A stretch of 64,000 bases of DNA from Runella zeae DSM 19591 (GTDB taxonomy: Bacteria; Bacteroidota; Bacteroidia; Cytophagales; Spirosomataceae). The position numbers were made by a program, and so were the translations under genes. Below are positions 17,778 through 26,708 of this stretch, one piece after another. Every line of letters starts with the position of its first letter. Positions within the stretch are counted from its first letter, which is position 1. A model generated the notes under the pieces. The model worked only from the letters and a program-made list of their open reading frames with translations, did not search any database and was not told where the DNA came from. The stretch lies in contig NZ_KE384038.1 in the NCBI RefSeq assembly GCF_000423565.1, positions 298,974 through 362,973 on the forward strand, read 5' to 3'.

Positions 17778-20216
17778 TTAGCGAGTTCTGCTTTCTTCCT
17801 CGGCACTGCCGTTGGCGCGGTTTCTACGTTTGAAGGTCGATTTGCCAAACTTGTAAGTAAGACGCATACTAAAGTTTTGCACATTACGGGTCTGTAAAGT
17901 GTTGACATCTACGTTCAAAAACTGCCCATAAAAAGCTTCGCGGTAGGTATTGAAGAGGTCATTGAAATTGAGTTGGGCGGTGAGTTTGTTAGCCCAAAAA
18001 CTTTTTTGAACTCCCAACGAAACCACCCCATAGCTTTTGACGCGATAAAACTGGTCGGCAGAAGGCCCTTGGTAGTAATAGCTCAGCTCGATAGTACAAT
18101 TGTTTTTGAGGGAGAAATACTGCCCGCCTCCGTAGTAATAGGTCCAGATTCGGTTGTCGAATTGTCCCGTCAAAAAACTTGATGCTACCTGACGGTGCAT
18201 GATGAGGAGGTTGTTTTGTAGAGACCAAAACTTTGTTATTTTGACTGGTAAAGACAAGTCGATATTAAATACATTTTGCGTATTGAGATTGACACGTGTG
18301 TAGCGAATGATCTTGGTGGCATCATCTTGAATGGGCATTTGTACGATGATGTCGGTATCATGCACATAGCTCAGACCTGCATTAAAGTTTTTGTAACTGT
18401 AGCTCAATTCGGCGGTGTTGCGCATGGTAGGCAACAAAAATGGATTGCCTTCGATATAGGTGAAAGGGTCGGTATAAAAAGTAAATGGATTGAGATCCGA
18501 AAACGAAGGTCGGGTGAGCTTGCGTGCATATCCTAAGCTGATATTTTGGTTGTCGTCGATTCGGTAACTGGCCTGAAAACTAGGGAGCCAACGTAAATAA
18601 GAGCGATCTACGACCGACGAAAGTGTAAGAGAATTGCCACGGGTTTGGGTATGTTCGAGGCGTAAACCTGCTTCAATCGTAAACTTTTTCCATTCTTTTC
18701 CCAAAATAACATAGGCGGCTGAAATCTGCTCGTTGTAGCGGAAACGATTGCTTTTGGAGGCATCATATCCCCAGCCACCTAGCGCAAGTGTATCATAGCG
18801 GAGGGCATCATCACTATTGACCCAACTCAGTTTAGTACCCGCTGCCAACTGAAGTGTTTTGGACAAGGGATGGGTATAATCAGCACGAATCGAACGAATA
18901 CTCAATTCCGAAGTGCCATCGCCCATCAGACGAGAAGTGGATATCACATTGGAGTTATCGTTGTTGAGAAAACGGTTTTGAATGTCCTGATTTTCGGTGC
19001 GTGAGTATTTGCCATAATCCAAATCAACCGTTAATTGGTTGTTTTTAGGGCTGAGCGTACCTCGATAATTGAGGTTGACAGAGCGGGTAGGCCCTTTGAT
19101 GGTATTTTGATTGAGGGTTTGGATGTTTTGTCGCGCAGTGATGATGTTTTGGGCATACGTATCAAGATGGGTCAAGTTGTCACTCAAATCGGTACGATTT
19201 CTAAATACCCCTTTTGCAATGATTCCGATGGTATTTTTGGAGTTGATTTGATAATCCGCTCCTACGCGATAAGTGACAGGCTTTGAATCATAGTGAATGA
19301 AAGCATTGGGCGTCATAAGGGTATAGTTATTTCCTTGCCCGATGCGTCGAAAACCAGACATGTTCAAAAAATCATTGTCGTTTCGGTGGCTCATTACGCC
19401 AAAATAAGTCCATTGGCGTGTTTTGTAAGTAGCACTTATGCCTGCTTCATACCCACTAAAATGCCGATTTTGGTTGAAGCCCCCGTAAGCTACGCCAGTC
19501 CAACCGAGGTTTTTGTCACGTTTGAGTTTGATATTGATAACTGCCCTTATTTCACCTTCAAATCGGGCACTGGCGTTGGAGACGATTTCTACTTTTTCGA
19601 TGTCAGAGGCCGGTATATTCCTTAGTTCTTCGGCCGTAAGTGGCTGAGGGCGTCCGTCGAGCATTACCAAAGGTGCGTACAAACCTTTGATGCTAATTCC
19701 TCCACTGGGGTCAACGATAAGGCTAGGAGAGCGTTTTAGGACATCGATAGCATTGGTAGATGTTTTGAAAACGGCGCTGTTGGCTACATTTACAATCAAT
19801 TTTCCGTACTCGCGTTCGAGCAAGGGACGCTCGCCTTTTACCACTACCTCTTGTAAATTTCGAGCCTCAGATTCAAGAATGAATTCGCCTATTGACAAAG
19901 AAGAAGAACCATTTTTTACTTCCAAAATAGAAGAAACAAAAGCTTTGGAACCCATATTGGAGATCTTTACAAAATATTGACCTGCCCGAATCCCCACCAA
20001 TTCGAATGTACCGGTAGTATCAGTAATAGCTCCTTTGATAAAACTAGAATCGGCGGCTAGTAGCATGACCGTCGCAAACTCAATAGCATGACGTTTGTCG
20101 TCAAAAACCTTTCCTGTCAAAGTTGTGCTTGACGAATCGGCAAGTACTTGTGCTTGGACCAATAACCGCCCCGCTAGTACTATAAAAACAAGAATGATTA
20201 GCTTTTTCATACCCAT
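17778..20216 (-). CDS. Outer-membrane beta-barrel protein with carboxypeptidase-like domain (TonB-receptor-like)
   Basis: 812 residues with signal peptide (LIILVFIVLAGRLLVQAQ). Order: a CarboxypepD-regulatory-like beta-sandwich (about 30-110, TLTGKVFDDKRHAIEFATVM), a plug-like domain (about 120-230), then a long barrel ending in an aromatic-rich C-terminus (NFSMRLTYKFGKSTF) plus a short basic/acidic tail. This matches the outer membrane beta-barrel family (OMP_b-brl_3). Starts ATG at 20216 and ATG at 20210 are both possible (MGMKK). It sits 35 bp after the HlyD-like gene, inside the export part of the RiPP locus. It could be the outer-membrane passage for the peptides or a receptor for them; the sequence does not decide. 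Confidence 0.85.
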   Translation of the reverse strand: MGMKKLIILVFIVLAGRLLVQAQVLADSSSTTLTGKVFDDKRHAIEFATVMLLAADSSFIKGAITDTTGTFELVGIRAGQYFVKISNMGSKAFVSSILEVKNGSSSLSIGEFILESEARNLQEVVVKGERPLLEREYGKLIVNVANSAVFKTSTNAIDVLKRSPSLIVDPSGGISIKGLYAPLVMLDGRPQPLTAEELRNIPASDIEKVEIVSNASARFEGEIRAVINIKLKRDKNLGWTGVAYGGFNQNRHFSGYEAGISATYKTRQWTYFGVMSHRNDNDFLNMSGFRRIGQGNNYTLMTPNAFIHYDSKPVTYRVGADYQINSKNTIGIIAKGVFRNRTDLSDNLTHLDTYAQNIITARQNIQTLNQNTIKGPTRSVNLNYRGTLSPKNNQLTVDLDYGKYSRTENQDIQNRFLNNDNSNVISTSRLMGDGTSELSIRSIRADYTHPLSKTLQLAAGTKLSWVNSDDALRYDTLALGGWGYDASKSNRFRYNEQISAAYVILGKEWKKFTIEAGLRLEHTQTRGNSLTLSSVVDRSYLRWLPSFQASYRIDDNQNISLGYARKLTRPSFSDLNPFTFYTDPFTYIEGNPFLLPTMRNTAELSYSYKNFNAGLSYVHDTDIIVQMPIQDDATKIIRYTRVNLNTQNVFNIDLSLPVKITKFWSLQNNLLIMHRQVASSFLTGQFDNRIWTYYYGGGQYFSLKNNCTIELSYYYQGPSADQFYRVKSYGVVSLGVQKSFWANKLTAQLNFNDLFNTYREAFYGQFLNVDVNTLQTRNVQNFSMRLTYKFGKSTFKRRNRANGSAEEESRTR

Positions 20217-20251
20217 GTGAGAGTTGAATGATTAATAAAAAATCTAATAAG

Positions 20252-20977
20252 CTAGATGATTGACTTGAAAATGCGACTGAGAAGCCGTTCGTCGTCAAGC
20301 ATAATTTCGGCAGTTCCTTGTAACAAAGGTTGGATGGGGAGTTTGTTGCCGGTATTGGTAACAAGGCCATTGCTAAGGGTGACGTTGGCACGGTAATGAT
20401 TATCAAGCGAGACAGGTACTACCCCTGAGACATATCCTTCCAAAAAACCATACTGATTGTCGGGATAAGGATCGAGTTTGATAAGTACTCTTTGCCCTTT
20501 TTTCACTCGTCCAGCTCCTTTGATGGGGAGTTTGAGCTGTACTTCGTAAGACGTCACCGTCGGTACTACCAAAAGCATAAAAGCTTTGGGATTGTTTTCG
20601 ACTCCTTTGATGAGATAGGTTTTTCCTGAAACCCGCGCCCGTACTGGCTTGGTAGTTTTGTGGGCGGCATCAATTTCAGACACCAAAGTGTCGCCTACTT
20701 TCACCTGCTGACTGTCTCCTACGTGAGTACGATAAGTGACGAGAGGGTCAGTGATGTACCAAATGATTTTTTGGGGCTGGTCTTTGGCATTGATGAGTGC
20801 TTGGGCGTTGAGGCTGTCAGGGTAGCGAATAGTGTGCGAGACGAGCACCAAAATGGCGATAACCCCTGCTAAGATCGTAATCCCCCATCTAATGATCCAA
20901 TGAGGTACATGACCGATGATTTCTTGCAATTCGCCGCTGTGAAGCTCATAGCGATTATGAATATCTGACTGTGGCAT
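20252..20977 (-). CDS. Short HlyD-family periplasmic adaptor
   Basis: 241 residues, while HlyD-type adaptors of peptide exporters are usually about 400-450. Visible: one N-terminal transmembrane helix (about 29-48, IRWGITILAGVIAILVLVSH), a biotinyl-lipoyl-like beta segment (VGDTLVSEIDAAHKTTKPVR, SGKTYLIKG) and the beta-barrel part (KGQRVLIKLDPYPDNQYGFL). The coiled-coil hairpin that normally lies between the lipoyl halves is missing, so it cannot reach a TolC-like channel in the standard way. It lies 24 bp after the C39 ABC exporter gene, its likely partner. Confidence 0.8.
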   Translation of the reverse strand: MPQSDIHNRYELHSGELQEIIGHVPHWIIRWGITILAGVIAILVLVSHTIRYPDSLNAQALINAKDQPQKIIWYITDPLVTYRTHVGDSQQVKVGDTLVSEIDAAHKTTKPVRARVSGKTYLIKGVENNPKAFMLLVVPTVTSYEVQLKLPIKGAGRVKKGQRVLIKLDPYPDNQYGFLEGYVSGVVPVSLDNHYRANVTLSNGLVTNTGNKLPIQPLLQGTAEIMLDDERLLSRIFKSII

Positions 20978-21001
20978 AGTAATAGTGCATTTGGAGGCTG
21001 A

Positions 21002-23302
21002 TTAGCTCTCAGCCAGTTCGAGTTGATTCTTCACCAGTTCAAAATAGGCACCTTTGCGGGCGGTGAGTTGGGCATGATTTCCCACTTCTTTGACCATACC
21101 ATCTTCTAAGACTACGATTTGGTCGGCGTTTTTGACCGTACTTAAGCGGTGAGCGATTACTATTACAGTGCGACCTTTAAAGAAACGTTCGAGATTTTCC
21201 ATAATAACCCGCTCGTTGTTGGCATCTAAGGCGCTGGTGGCTTCGTCAAAAAATAAGTAAGTGGGGTTTTTGTAAACCGCTCGTGCAATAAACAATCGTT
21301 GCCGTTGGCCCCCGCTAAGGCCTGCACCGGTATTACCTATTTTGGTAACAAACCCTAAGGGAAGCTTACGGATGTAGTCTTGAAGATTGGCGACCCTTAC
21401 TGAGTCCCAAAGTCGGTCTTCATCGACGGTATTGCCATCGACCGCTATATTGCGAGCGATAGTATCCGAAAAAATATACCCATCCTGCATGACTGTACCG
21501 CAGCCTTTGCGCCATTCTTTGGCCGATAAGTCGAGTAAGTTGCAGTGATTGACGATGATTTCGCCTTCCGAAGGGGCATAAAACTTCAGTAGGAGCTTGA
21601 GAAGGGTGGTTTTCCCACTTCCACTCGTGCCCACAATAGCCGTCACTTTTCCCTCTGGAATGTGTAAATTGAGATTTTTGAGAACCAAAGAAGAGTGCGG
21701 CCCGCCATAGCGAAACGAAACATTGCGAAGCGTAATGCCACGGCGATGTGATACCGCCGCTAAGGTATCATCATCAAAATAGAGTGCCTCGGTAGATTCT
21801 GCCATAGGGGTTTCGTGCTGGAAAACTCTCCCCAAAAGCTTTTCTTCGTCGATTTCTTCATCGGGTTTATTATGGATTTCACCTAAACGGTCGAGGCTGA
21901 TTTTTGCATCTTGCACACTTCTGATAAACTGCATGAGTTGGCTCAGAGGACCGTTCATTTGTCCGATGATGTACGAAATACTCAGCATCGCACCCAAGGT
22001 AATTTGGTTGTTGATGACAAGCATAGCCGCCAAATACGAAATCAAAATATTTTTGAGTTGAGTCACAAAAGAAGCCCCTACTTCTTGGTATTGTTCGAGG
22101 GCTAGGCTTTTGATATTGATTTTGAAAAGTTTGGCCTGAATTCGTTCCCATTCCCAGCGGCGTGCTTTTTCACAATTGTTGAGCTTGATTTCCTGCATAC
22201 CCGTGATGAGCTCATAAATCGTGTTTTGGTTTTCGCGCATTCGCTGAAATCTTCTGTAATCCAAGTCTTTACGTTGACGTAAGAAAAACATAATCCAGCC
22301 AATCGAAATCAGACTCCCAATGGCAAAAACCGCCAAAAGTTGGGTACCATAAATGCCCAGAATGACGGAAAAAATCACCAAGTTGACAACCGAAAAAAGA
22401 GTATTGAGAGAGGCTCCGGTCAAAAAAGATTCGATGCGGTGATGGTCTTGGATACGCTGCGAGATGTCGCCAATGTTTTTGGATTCAAAAAAACTAATCG
22501 GCAACTTCATGAGCTTCATCAGAAAGTTGGAAATAATCGTGACGCTCACTCGCGTACTAATGTGAAGCAATATCCAGTTTCGGATGAGGTCGACAGATAC
22601 ATTGCCAATAAAGAGCAACAACTGCGAAAGCAGAATGAGATGGATAAAGGAGACATTGTGCCGATGAATCCCAAAGTCGATTAAACTTTGGGTTAAAAAA
22701 GGAAAAATAAGGCTTATGACACTTCCCAAACACATCCCTAAAAGCACTTGTGTGATATGTCGCTTGTAAGGATTGAGGTATTCAAATAAAAATTTAAAAC
22801 CCGTCTTTCGTTCTTTCGTTTCCTCGCTGAGTTGATAAAACTCCGGGGTAGGCTCTAGGAGTAAGGCAATCCCGCGCCCGTCGTCGGCAGCCCCCCAGCA
22901 TTTCATAAAAGTGGCTTTGTCGAGGTTGACCATACCGTGGCTAGGGTCAGCTACGAGGAGCCGTTCGGCTTGTTCTTGACGAAAAGGCAAAAACCGCCAA
23001 AAATCTCTTTTTACTTCATACAGTACTACAAAATGCTCTTGATTCCAATGCAATACACAGGGGAGAGGGGCGTCTTGAGTGAGTTGTTTGTAGGAGAGTT
23101 TGGCGCGGAGGGTTTTGAAACCAATTTTTTCGGCGGCTTCGCTAATACCCAACAAGCTCACTCCTTGGCGAGTGATGTAGGAATTGGCGCGAAGGTACTC
23201 CAACGAATAATCTTTGCCGTAGAAGGCCGCGGCCATCTTCAGACAAGTGGGCCCGCAATCCATCATATCGAGCTGACGGTAATATTTGTAGCGGTTTGCC
23301 AT
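21002..23302 (-). CDS. C39-peptidase-containing ABC peptide exporter (PCAT type)
   Basis: 766 residues. Residues 1-150 are a C39 peptidase with catalytic Cys16 (DCGPTC), His in HWNQEHFVVLYE and Asp in VADPSHG. A six-helix transmembrane domain follows (about 165-440), then a nucleotide-binding domain with Walker A GTSGSGKTT, signature LSGGQRQR and Walker B YLFFDEATSALD. Such transporters cut precursor leaders after a double-Gly motif and export the core peptide. All six precursors of groups B and C in this locus have a GG at the leader end, so they are the likely substrates. The Cys-free LanB-linked peptide lacks a GG. Confidence 0.95.
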   Translation of the reverse strand: MANRYKYYRQLDMMDCGPTCLKMAAAFYGKDYSLEYLRANSYITRQGVSLLGISEAAEKIGFKTLRAKLSYKQLTQDAPLPCVLHWNQEHFVVLYEVKRDFWRFLPFRQEQAERLLVADPSHGMVNLDKATFMKCWGAADDGRGIALLLEPTPEFYQLSEETKERKTGFKFLFEYLNPYKRHITQVLLGMCLGSVISLIFPFLTQSLIDFGIHRHNVSFIHLILLSQLLLFIGNVSVDLIRNWILLHISTRVSVTIISNFLMKLMKLPISFFESKNIGDISQRIQDHHRIESFLTGASLNTLFSVVNLVIFSVILGIYGTQLLAVFAIGSLISIGWIMFFLRQRKDLDYRRFQRMRENQNTIYELITGMQEIKLNNCEKARRWEWERIQAKLFKINIKSLALEQYQEVGASFVTQLKNILISYLAAMLVINNQITLGAMLSISYIIGQMNGPLSQLMQFIRSVQDAKISLDRLGEIHNKPDEEIDEEKLLGRVFQHETPMAESTEALYFDDDTLAAVSHRRGITLRNVSFRYGGPHSSLVLKNLNLHIPEGKVTAIVGTSGSGKTTLLKLLLKFYAPSEGEIIVNHCNLLDLSAKEWRKGCGTVMQDGYIFSDTIARNIAVDGNTVDEDRLWDSVRVANLQDYIRKLPLGFVTKIGNTGAGLSGGQRQRLFIARAVYKNPTYLFFDEATSALDANNERVIMENLERFFKGRTVIVIAHRLSTVKNADQIVVLEDGMVKEVGNHAQLTARKGAYFELVKNQLELAES

Positions 23303-23379
23303 AGTATAAGTGCTTATGCGTAGTTAATGATGAATATTTGACTGCTAATCGTGTTGATTACCAGTGGCTTGCCACATAC

Positions 23380-24429
23380 TTAGACAGAGGCCAATTCTTC
23401 GGAGGGAGAGAGTACATTTTTGAGAAAAAGTACACATGAGGCACGTTGGCGGGAGGATACTTTGAGTTTGTTGACGAATTGTTCGGCGATACTTTGCCAA
23501 TGTGTGTCATAAAGCCCCCCTTGACTCAATTGTTTAGTAAGCTCGACAAGCAATGCCAATTTATAGATGTCAAAATGAGACGGCTGATGTTTGAAGAAAG
23601 CGACAGTGCGCTGTAAAATATCTTCTGATACTTGGGGTGCATAAAATGCCTCTTTGAGTTCAAACCATTCCAGCATGGCATGTTCATCGGCGGTAGCGGC
23701 TTCCCAAAAAGTAAGATTTTTGAAAGCTATCTCAAACAACTCACGTTCGGTAGACAGATAGTTTAAGAAAATGCTGATGGTTTCGCTACTCAGTTGTAGC
23801 AGCATGTCTGAGCGTAGTTGGACGGGGGCTTGGCGCAGGTATTTTTCTAACCATTGGTCGCCCAGGGTAGGTATATGTCCATACACCATAAAGCGCAATG
23901 CTTGCCCAATCACACCCGCAGCTTCTTCTAAGCGTTGTTGTGAAAAATACAGCCTTGCTAGATTGTGCAACTGCTGAATACGGTGGTATTCGAGGATATA
24001 AAAATCCTGTGCTGTAAGCAGAGCGTCGTTGTCGATTGCCGATAAAAGTAAGGTTTCGGCCTCAACATAGTTTTTTTGTTTGTAACGTAAATAAGCAATG
24101 GCTGGCAATGCCGAAACCTCTACCAAATAGGGAAAAAGCGATAAATCGGCAGGAGTATGGTGTCTGTAATGTTCTACTTCGTCAAATATACGTTGCGATA
24201 CTTGAAACTGCCCATTGCGAGCTTCCGCTAGGCCTTTTTCGTACCTAGTCCAGAGGTAGCTTAAACTACGCCATTGGGTAGCGGCATAATTTTTGGATAA
24301 CTCTGTGAGGGTATCGGCGTAGATATTATCGTGGATTAAGTCCCGCTTGGTAGAAGATGCCCCAGATTCTACGGCACTCAGCAACTCTTGCATCTCTTGT
24401 AAGAGGGTAGCATACACAAATCGGTTCAT
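23380..24429 (-). CDS. Helical-repeat (TPR-like) protein of the RiPP locus
   Basis: Start chosen at the ATG at 24429 (349 residues); a longer frame would overlap the radical SAM gene by 100 bp, while this start leaves 11 bp. The protein is alpha-helical, without signal peptide, with TPR-like stretches (YVEAETLLLSAI, HNLARLYFSQQRLEEAAGVI). I do not recognise a specific family. Its tight coupling behind the SPASM enzyme and before the exporter suggests a cytoplasmic partner, possibly a scaffold or leader-binding protein, but there is no direct evidence. Confidence 0.65.
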   Translation of the reverse strand: MNRFVYATLLQEMQELLSAVESGASSTKRDLIHDNIYADTLTELSKNYAATQWRSLSYLWTRYEKGLAEARNGQFQVSQRIFDEVEHYRHHTPADLSLFPYLVEVSALPAIAYLRYKQKNYVEAETLLLSAIDNDALLTAQDFYILEYHRIQQLHNLARLYFSQQRLEEAAGVIGQALRFMVYGHIPTLGDQWLEKYLRQAPVQLRSDMLLQLSSETISIFLNYLSTERELFEIAFKNLTFWEAATADEHAMLEWFELKEAFYAPQVSEDILQRTVAFFKHQPSHFDIYKLALLVELTKQLSQGGLYDTHWQSIAEQFVNKLKVSSRQRASCVLFLKNVLSPSEELASV

Positions 24430-24440
24430 GGCTTGGGAGT

Positions 24441-25799
24441 TTATTGGTTTAGGAGTTCTACCAGTTTTTCTTTGCCTCGTTTTTGGAGAGCATAGTACAA
24501 CTTGAGCTTTTCTTCGATATTGAATTTGTTGGTAGGGCAAGGAGCCATTCCTTCACGCCAAGATTTGGGGCAGCCACCACCGCATACAGGAAGCATTCGG
24601 CAGGTAGTGCAGGGATAATGTCCGCCTTCGGCTACTTCATCATGAAACGACAGCAACGGGCGGTGCTCGGAGATGGTTTCGAGGCCATTGCTCACATTTC
24701 CCAATACATAGGGGGTATTTTCATAAGCCGACACATAGGGTACTTCGGTACAGTCGAAGACATTACCAAAAGCATCAAATACCTCGGCATCGGGAGTGAC
24801 GGATAGACATACCACTGGATTGAGACCGGGTAGTAAACGAGGATTGAAACCTAATCTGAACATTTCGAGAATCCAATCCATTTCTTGTTGGGCAAAAGCT
24901 TTCTTTTCAAGCGATAGTAAATGAGCATCGTTGCCCCAAGAGTGAATGGGAGCTACGTAGAAATAGGAGATTTTGTCTTGTAGATTATGCTCAGCAAGGA
25001 GTTGTAGAAGTGGTTTTACACTCTCGTTGTTTCGTTCGTCTACATTGCACCGAATCGAAATCGAACAACCTAACTCTTTGAAATCAGGTCGGTTATATAT
25101 TTTTAGAAGATTCTGAAAAATCAATTTGAAAGTAGAAAGTCCCTCTTTGGTGTGGCGGCGCGCGTCGTGGTATTCGGCGGTACCATCGAGGGTCACTTCC
25201 ATGCTAGTAACACCGTATTTTTGGGCCAGTTCTAAGAAAACAGGTTCTTTTAAACTTAGTCCGTTTGTGACGACTTTGCTACTATAGCTACATCCATGCT
25301 TTGCCGCAATCGCCTGAATACGAGGCGTAAGAGCGCGAATTTGGGCATAAGCCATCAGAGGTTCACCCCCAAACCACGATATTTCTACGTGCTTGTATTT
25401 TTTCTTTTCAAATTTACTTTCGATACGAGTTAATATACGATCATAATTTTCGGACGATATATAATCTTTGGTATGATTTTGTCCACAATAGCCACAGCCC
25501 AATTGGCACATTGCCGTAGGTTGAATCACGTGGTAGAGGGTATTGCCATCAGCCACTGCGGCTTTGTTGCGACTAATGATGGTTTTGAGTTCATCATTAT
25601 CGGCCGGAACGATGGCTTCTATTTGTAACATTTTCTCAAAAACCTGATCCTCAATTTCATCCCAAGCACCACGCATTAGCTTGTCGTAGAGGGAATTGGT
25701 GATGACCAAGGTACGAGCCGTACGAGTAGCAAAAAGCACTCGTTTGCGTTCTGTGACAGGTTCGGTCACGACGAGGTATTGTGATAGCTTGAAGTCCAT
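24441..25799 (-). CDS. Radical SAM/SPASM peptide maturase (group C)
   Basis: 452 residues from the ATG at 25799; upstream codons would overlap the precursor gene. The N-terminal 90 residues look like a peptide-binding part. The radical SAM motif CxxxCxxC is Cys98, Cys102, Cys105 (CQLGCGYC), with WFGGEPLMA as the GGE motif. A C-terminal SPASM domain has the Cys set for extra Fe-S clusters (FDCTEVP, CTTCRMLPVCGGGCPKSW). Enzymes of this kind modify Cys-containing peptides, for example by thioether bonds to backbone carbons. It lies directly after four three-Cys precursor genes, its probable substrates. The chemistry is not predictable from sequence alone. Confidence 0.9.
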   Translation of the reverse strand: MDFKLSQYLVVTEPVTERKRVLFATRTARTLVITNSLYDKLMRGAWDEIEDQVFEKMLQIEAIVPADNDELKTIISRNKAAVADGNTLYHVIQPTAMCQLGCGYCGQNHTKDYISSENYDRILTRIESKFEKKKYKHVEISWFGGEPLMAYAQIRALTPRIQAIAAKHGCSYSSKVVTNGLSLKEPVFLELAQKYGVTSMEVTLDGTAEYHDARRHTKEGLSTFKLIFQNLLKIYNRPDFKELGCSISIRCNVDERNNESVKPLLQLLAEHNLQDKISYFYVAPIHSWGNDAHLLSLEKKAFAQQEMDWILEMFRLGFNPRLLPGLNPVVCLSVTPDAEVFDAFGNVFDCTEVPYVSAYENTPYVLGNVSNGLETISEHRPLLSFHDEVAEGGHYPCTTCRMLPVCGGGCPKSWREGMAPCPTNKFNIEEKLKLYYALQKRGKEKLVELLNQ

Positions 25800-25867
25800 T
25801 TTGATGCAGGAATGATTAATGGGTTTTACGAAAGACAGATAACAGTAATTTGTAAAATGAGATATAA

Positions 25868-26068
25868 TCACTTATGGGAAACTACAGTATGAGGGTCACA
25901 GCTGCTGTTGCTTACCGTGCAGCTATCATTTTTGTTGTTGCCAGAGCAGCTGATATTTGTCTCAACGCCTCCGGCTAGTTCTTCGGCTTCTTGGGGAGTG
26001 ATATCTTTCACCTGTTCAGACGTCTGAGACACTAGCTGGTCTATATTGCGCTTGGAGGGAGTATTCAT
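25868..26068 (-). CDS. RiPP precursor C4 (double-Gly leader, three-Cys core)
   Basis: 66 residues from the ATG at 26068. The leader ends in ITPQEAEELAGG; the core contains Cys residues in SCSGNNKNDSC and SCTVSNSSCD. It belongs to the same family as the three genes upstream, but its leader is more diverged and lacks the LDELASQGEG stretch. A strong hairpin separates it from C3. It is 68 bp upstream of the group C radical SAM gene. Confidence 0.85.
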   Translation of the reverse strand: MNTPSKRNIDQLVSQTSEQVKDITPQEAEELAGGVETNISCSGNNKNDSCTVSNSSCDPHTVVSHK

Positions 26069-26106
26069 GGCAGTTATTTTAATTTTGAAAATTGAGGTTT
26101 TGAAAA

Positions 26107-26137
26107 GCAGGCGGGTCGTTGGTAGTGGCCCGCCTGC
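26107..26137 (-). terminator. Hairpin between precursor C3 and C4 (possible attenuator)
   Basis: GCAGGCGGG and CCCGCCTGC form a perfect 9-bp GC-rich stem with a 13-nt loop. On the minus strand it is followed by TTTTCAAAA, so it looks like a leaky intrinsic terminator. It lies after C1-C3 and before C4 and the radical SAM gene. It could let the precursors be made in excess over the enzyme, and could also protect the upstream mRNA 3' end. Confidence 0.65.
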
Positions 26138-26147
26138 AGCTGAGGTT

Positions 26148-26342
26148 TTATTCAGCCACTTCTGCTGCTTTAGGGCCACAGCCAGTATTGCTGATGGGGC
26201 ATCCTTTGTTGTTGCCAGAGCCACAGGATACGTTGAGTTCGTGACCTCCTGCTAGTTCTTCGGCTTCTTCGGGTGAGATATCTTCAAAGCCTTCTCCTTG
26301 TGATGCGAGTTCGTCGAGTTTGAGTTTAGATGGATTTGCCAT
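26148..26342 (-). CDS. RiPP precursor C3 (double-Gly leader, three-Cys core)
   Basis: 64 residues. The leader contains LKLDELASQGEGFEDIS and ends PEEAEELAGG; the core has three Cys (SCGSGNNKGCPISNTGCGP). Core and spacing are almost the same as in C1, differing at a few positions. Expected to be cleaved after GG by the C39 exporter and modified by the SPASM enzyme downstream. Confidence 0.9.
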   Translation of the reverse strand: MANPSKLKLDELASQGEGFEDISPEEAEELAGGHELNVSCGSGNNKGCPISNTGCGPKAAEVAE

Positions 26343-26408
26343 GAGAATTGAAAGTTTAGAGATGATTTTATAAATTAAAAAAAGGGAACCTCAGTGTTAT
26401 AAGCTCTA

Positions 26409-26615
26409 TCAAGTGAGGTCAATAGAAGCCGAAGAAGGAGGACAACTGTTGTTGCTTACGGGGCAACTGTTGTTTTTGTCGTTGCCAGTAGAAGGGCAGC
26501 CCGTATTTCGGTCAAAACCTCCTGCGAGTTCTTCTGCTTCATCTGGTGAGATGTCTTCAAAGCCTTCACCCTGAGATGCGAGTTCGTCAAGGCTAAATTT
26601 GGAAGGATTTTTCAT
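26409..26615 (-). CDS. RiPP precursor C2 (double-Gly leader, three-Cys core)
   Basis: 68 residues. The leader is nearly the same as in C3 (DELASQGEGFEDISPDEAEE, then LAGG). The core is more different: a longer first Cys-Cys spacing (CPSTGNDKNNSC), then PVSNNSCPP, and a Ser-rich tail. The pattern C, 7-10 residues, C-[PT]-[VI]-S-N-x-[SG]-C-x-P is kept in all four group C peptides. Confidence 0.9.
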   Translation of the reverse strand: MKNPSKFSLDELASQGEGFEDISPDEAEELAGGFDRNTGCPSTGNDKNNSCPVSNNSCPPSSASIDLT

Positions 26616-26663
26616 GAACTTTTAAATTGGCTGAAAGTGATGGTTGATGGAATCTGTGGAGAA

Positions 26664-26699
26664 CTATCGGCCGGGAAGGTTTTTCTTGCCAGCCGATAG
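26664..26699. other. Stem-loop between precursors C1 and C2
   Basis: CTATCGGC and GCCGATAG pair over 8 bp, with a further imperfect inner stem. No T-run follows on the minus strand, so it is not a normal terminator. It may be an mRNA processing or stabilising element within the precursor transcript. Confidence 0.5.
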
Positions 26700-26708
26700 G
26701 GCTTATCT

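Noticed and set aside
24430..24540. Longer N-terminus for the helical-repeat protein
   Set aside because: Would overlap the end of the radical SAM gene by 100 bp and adds a basic, low-quality segment; the ATG at 24429 leaves an 11-bp gap.
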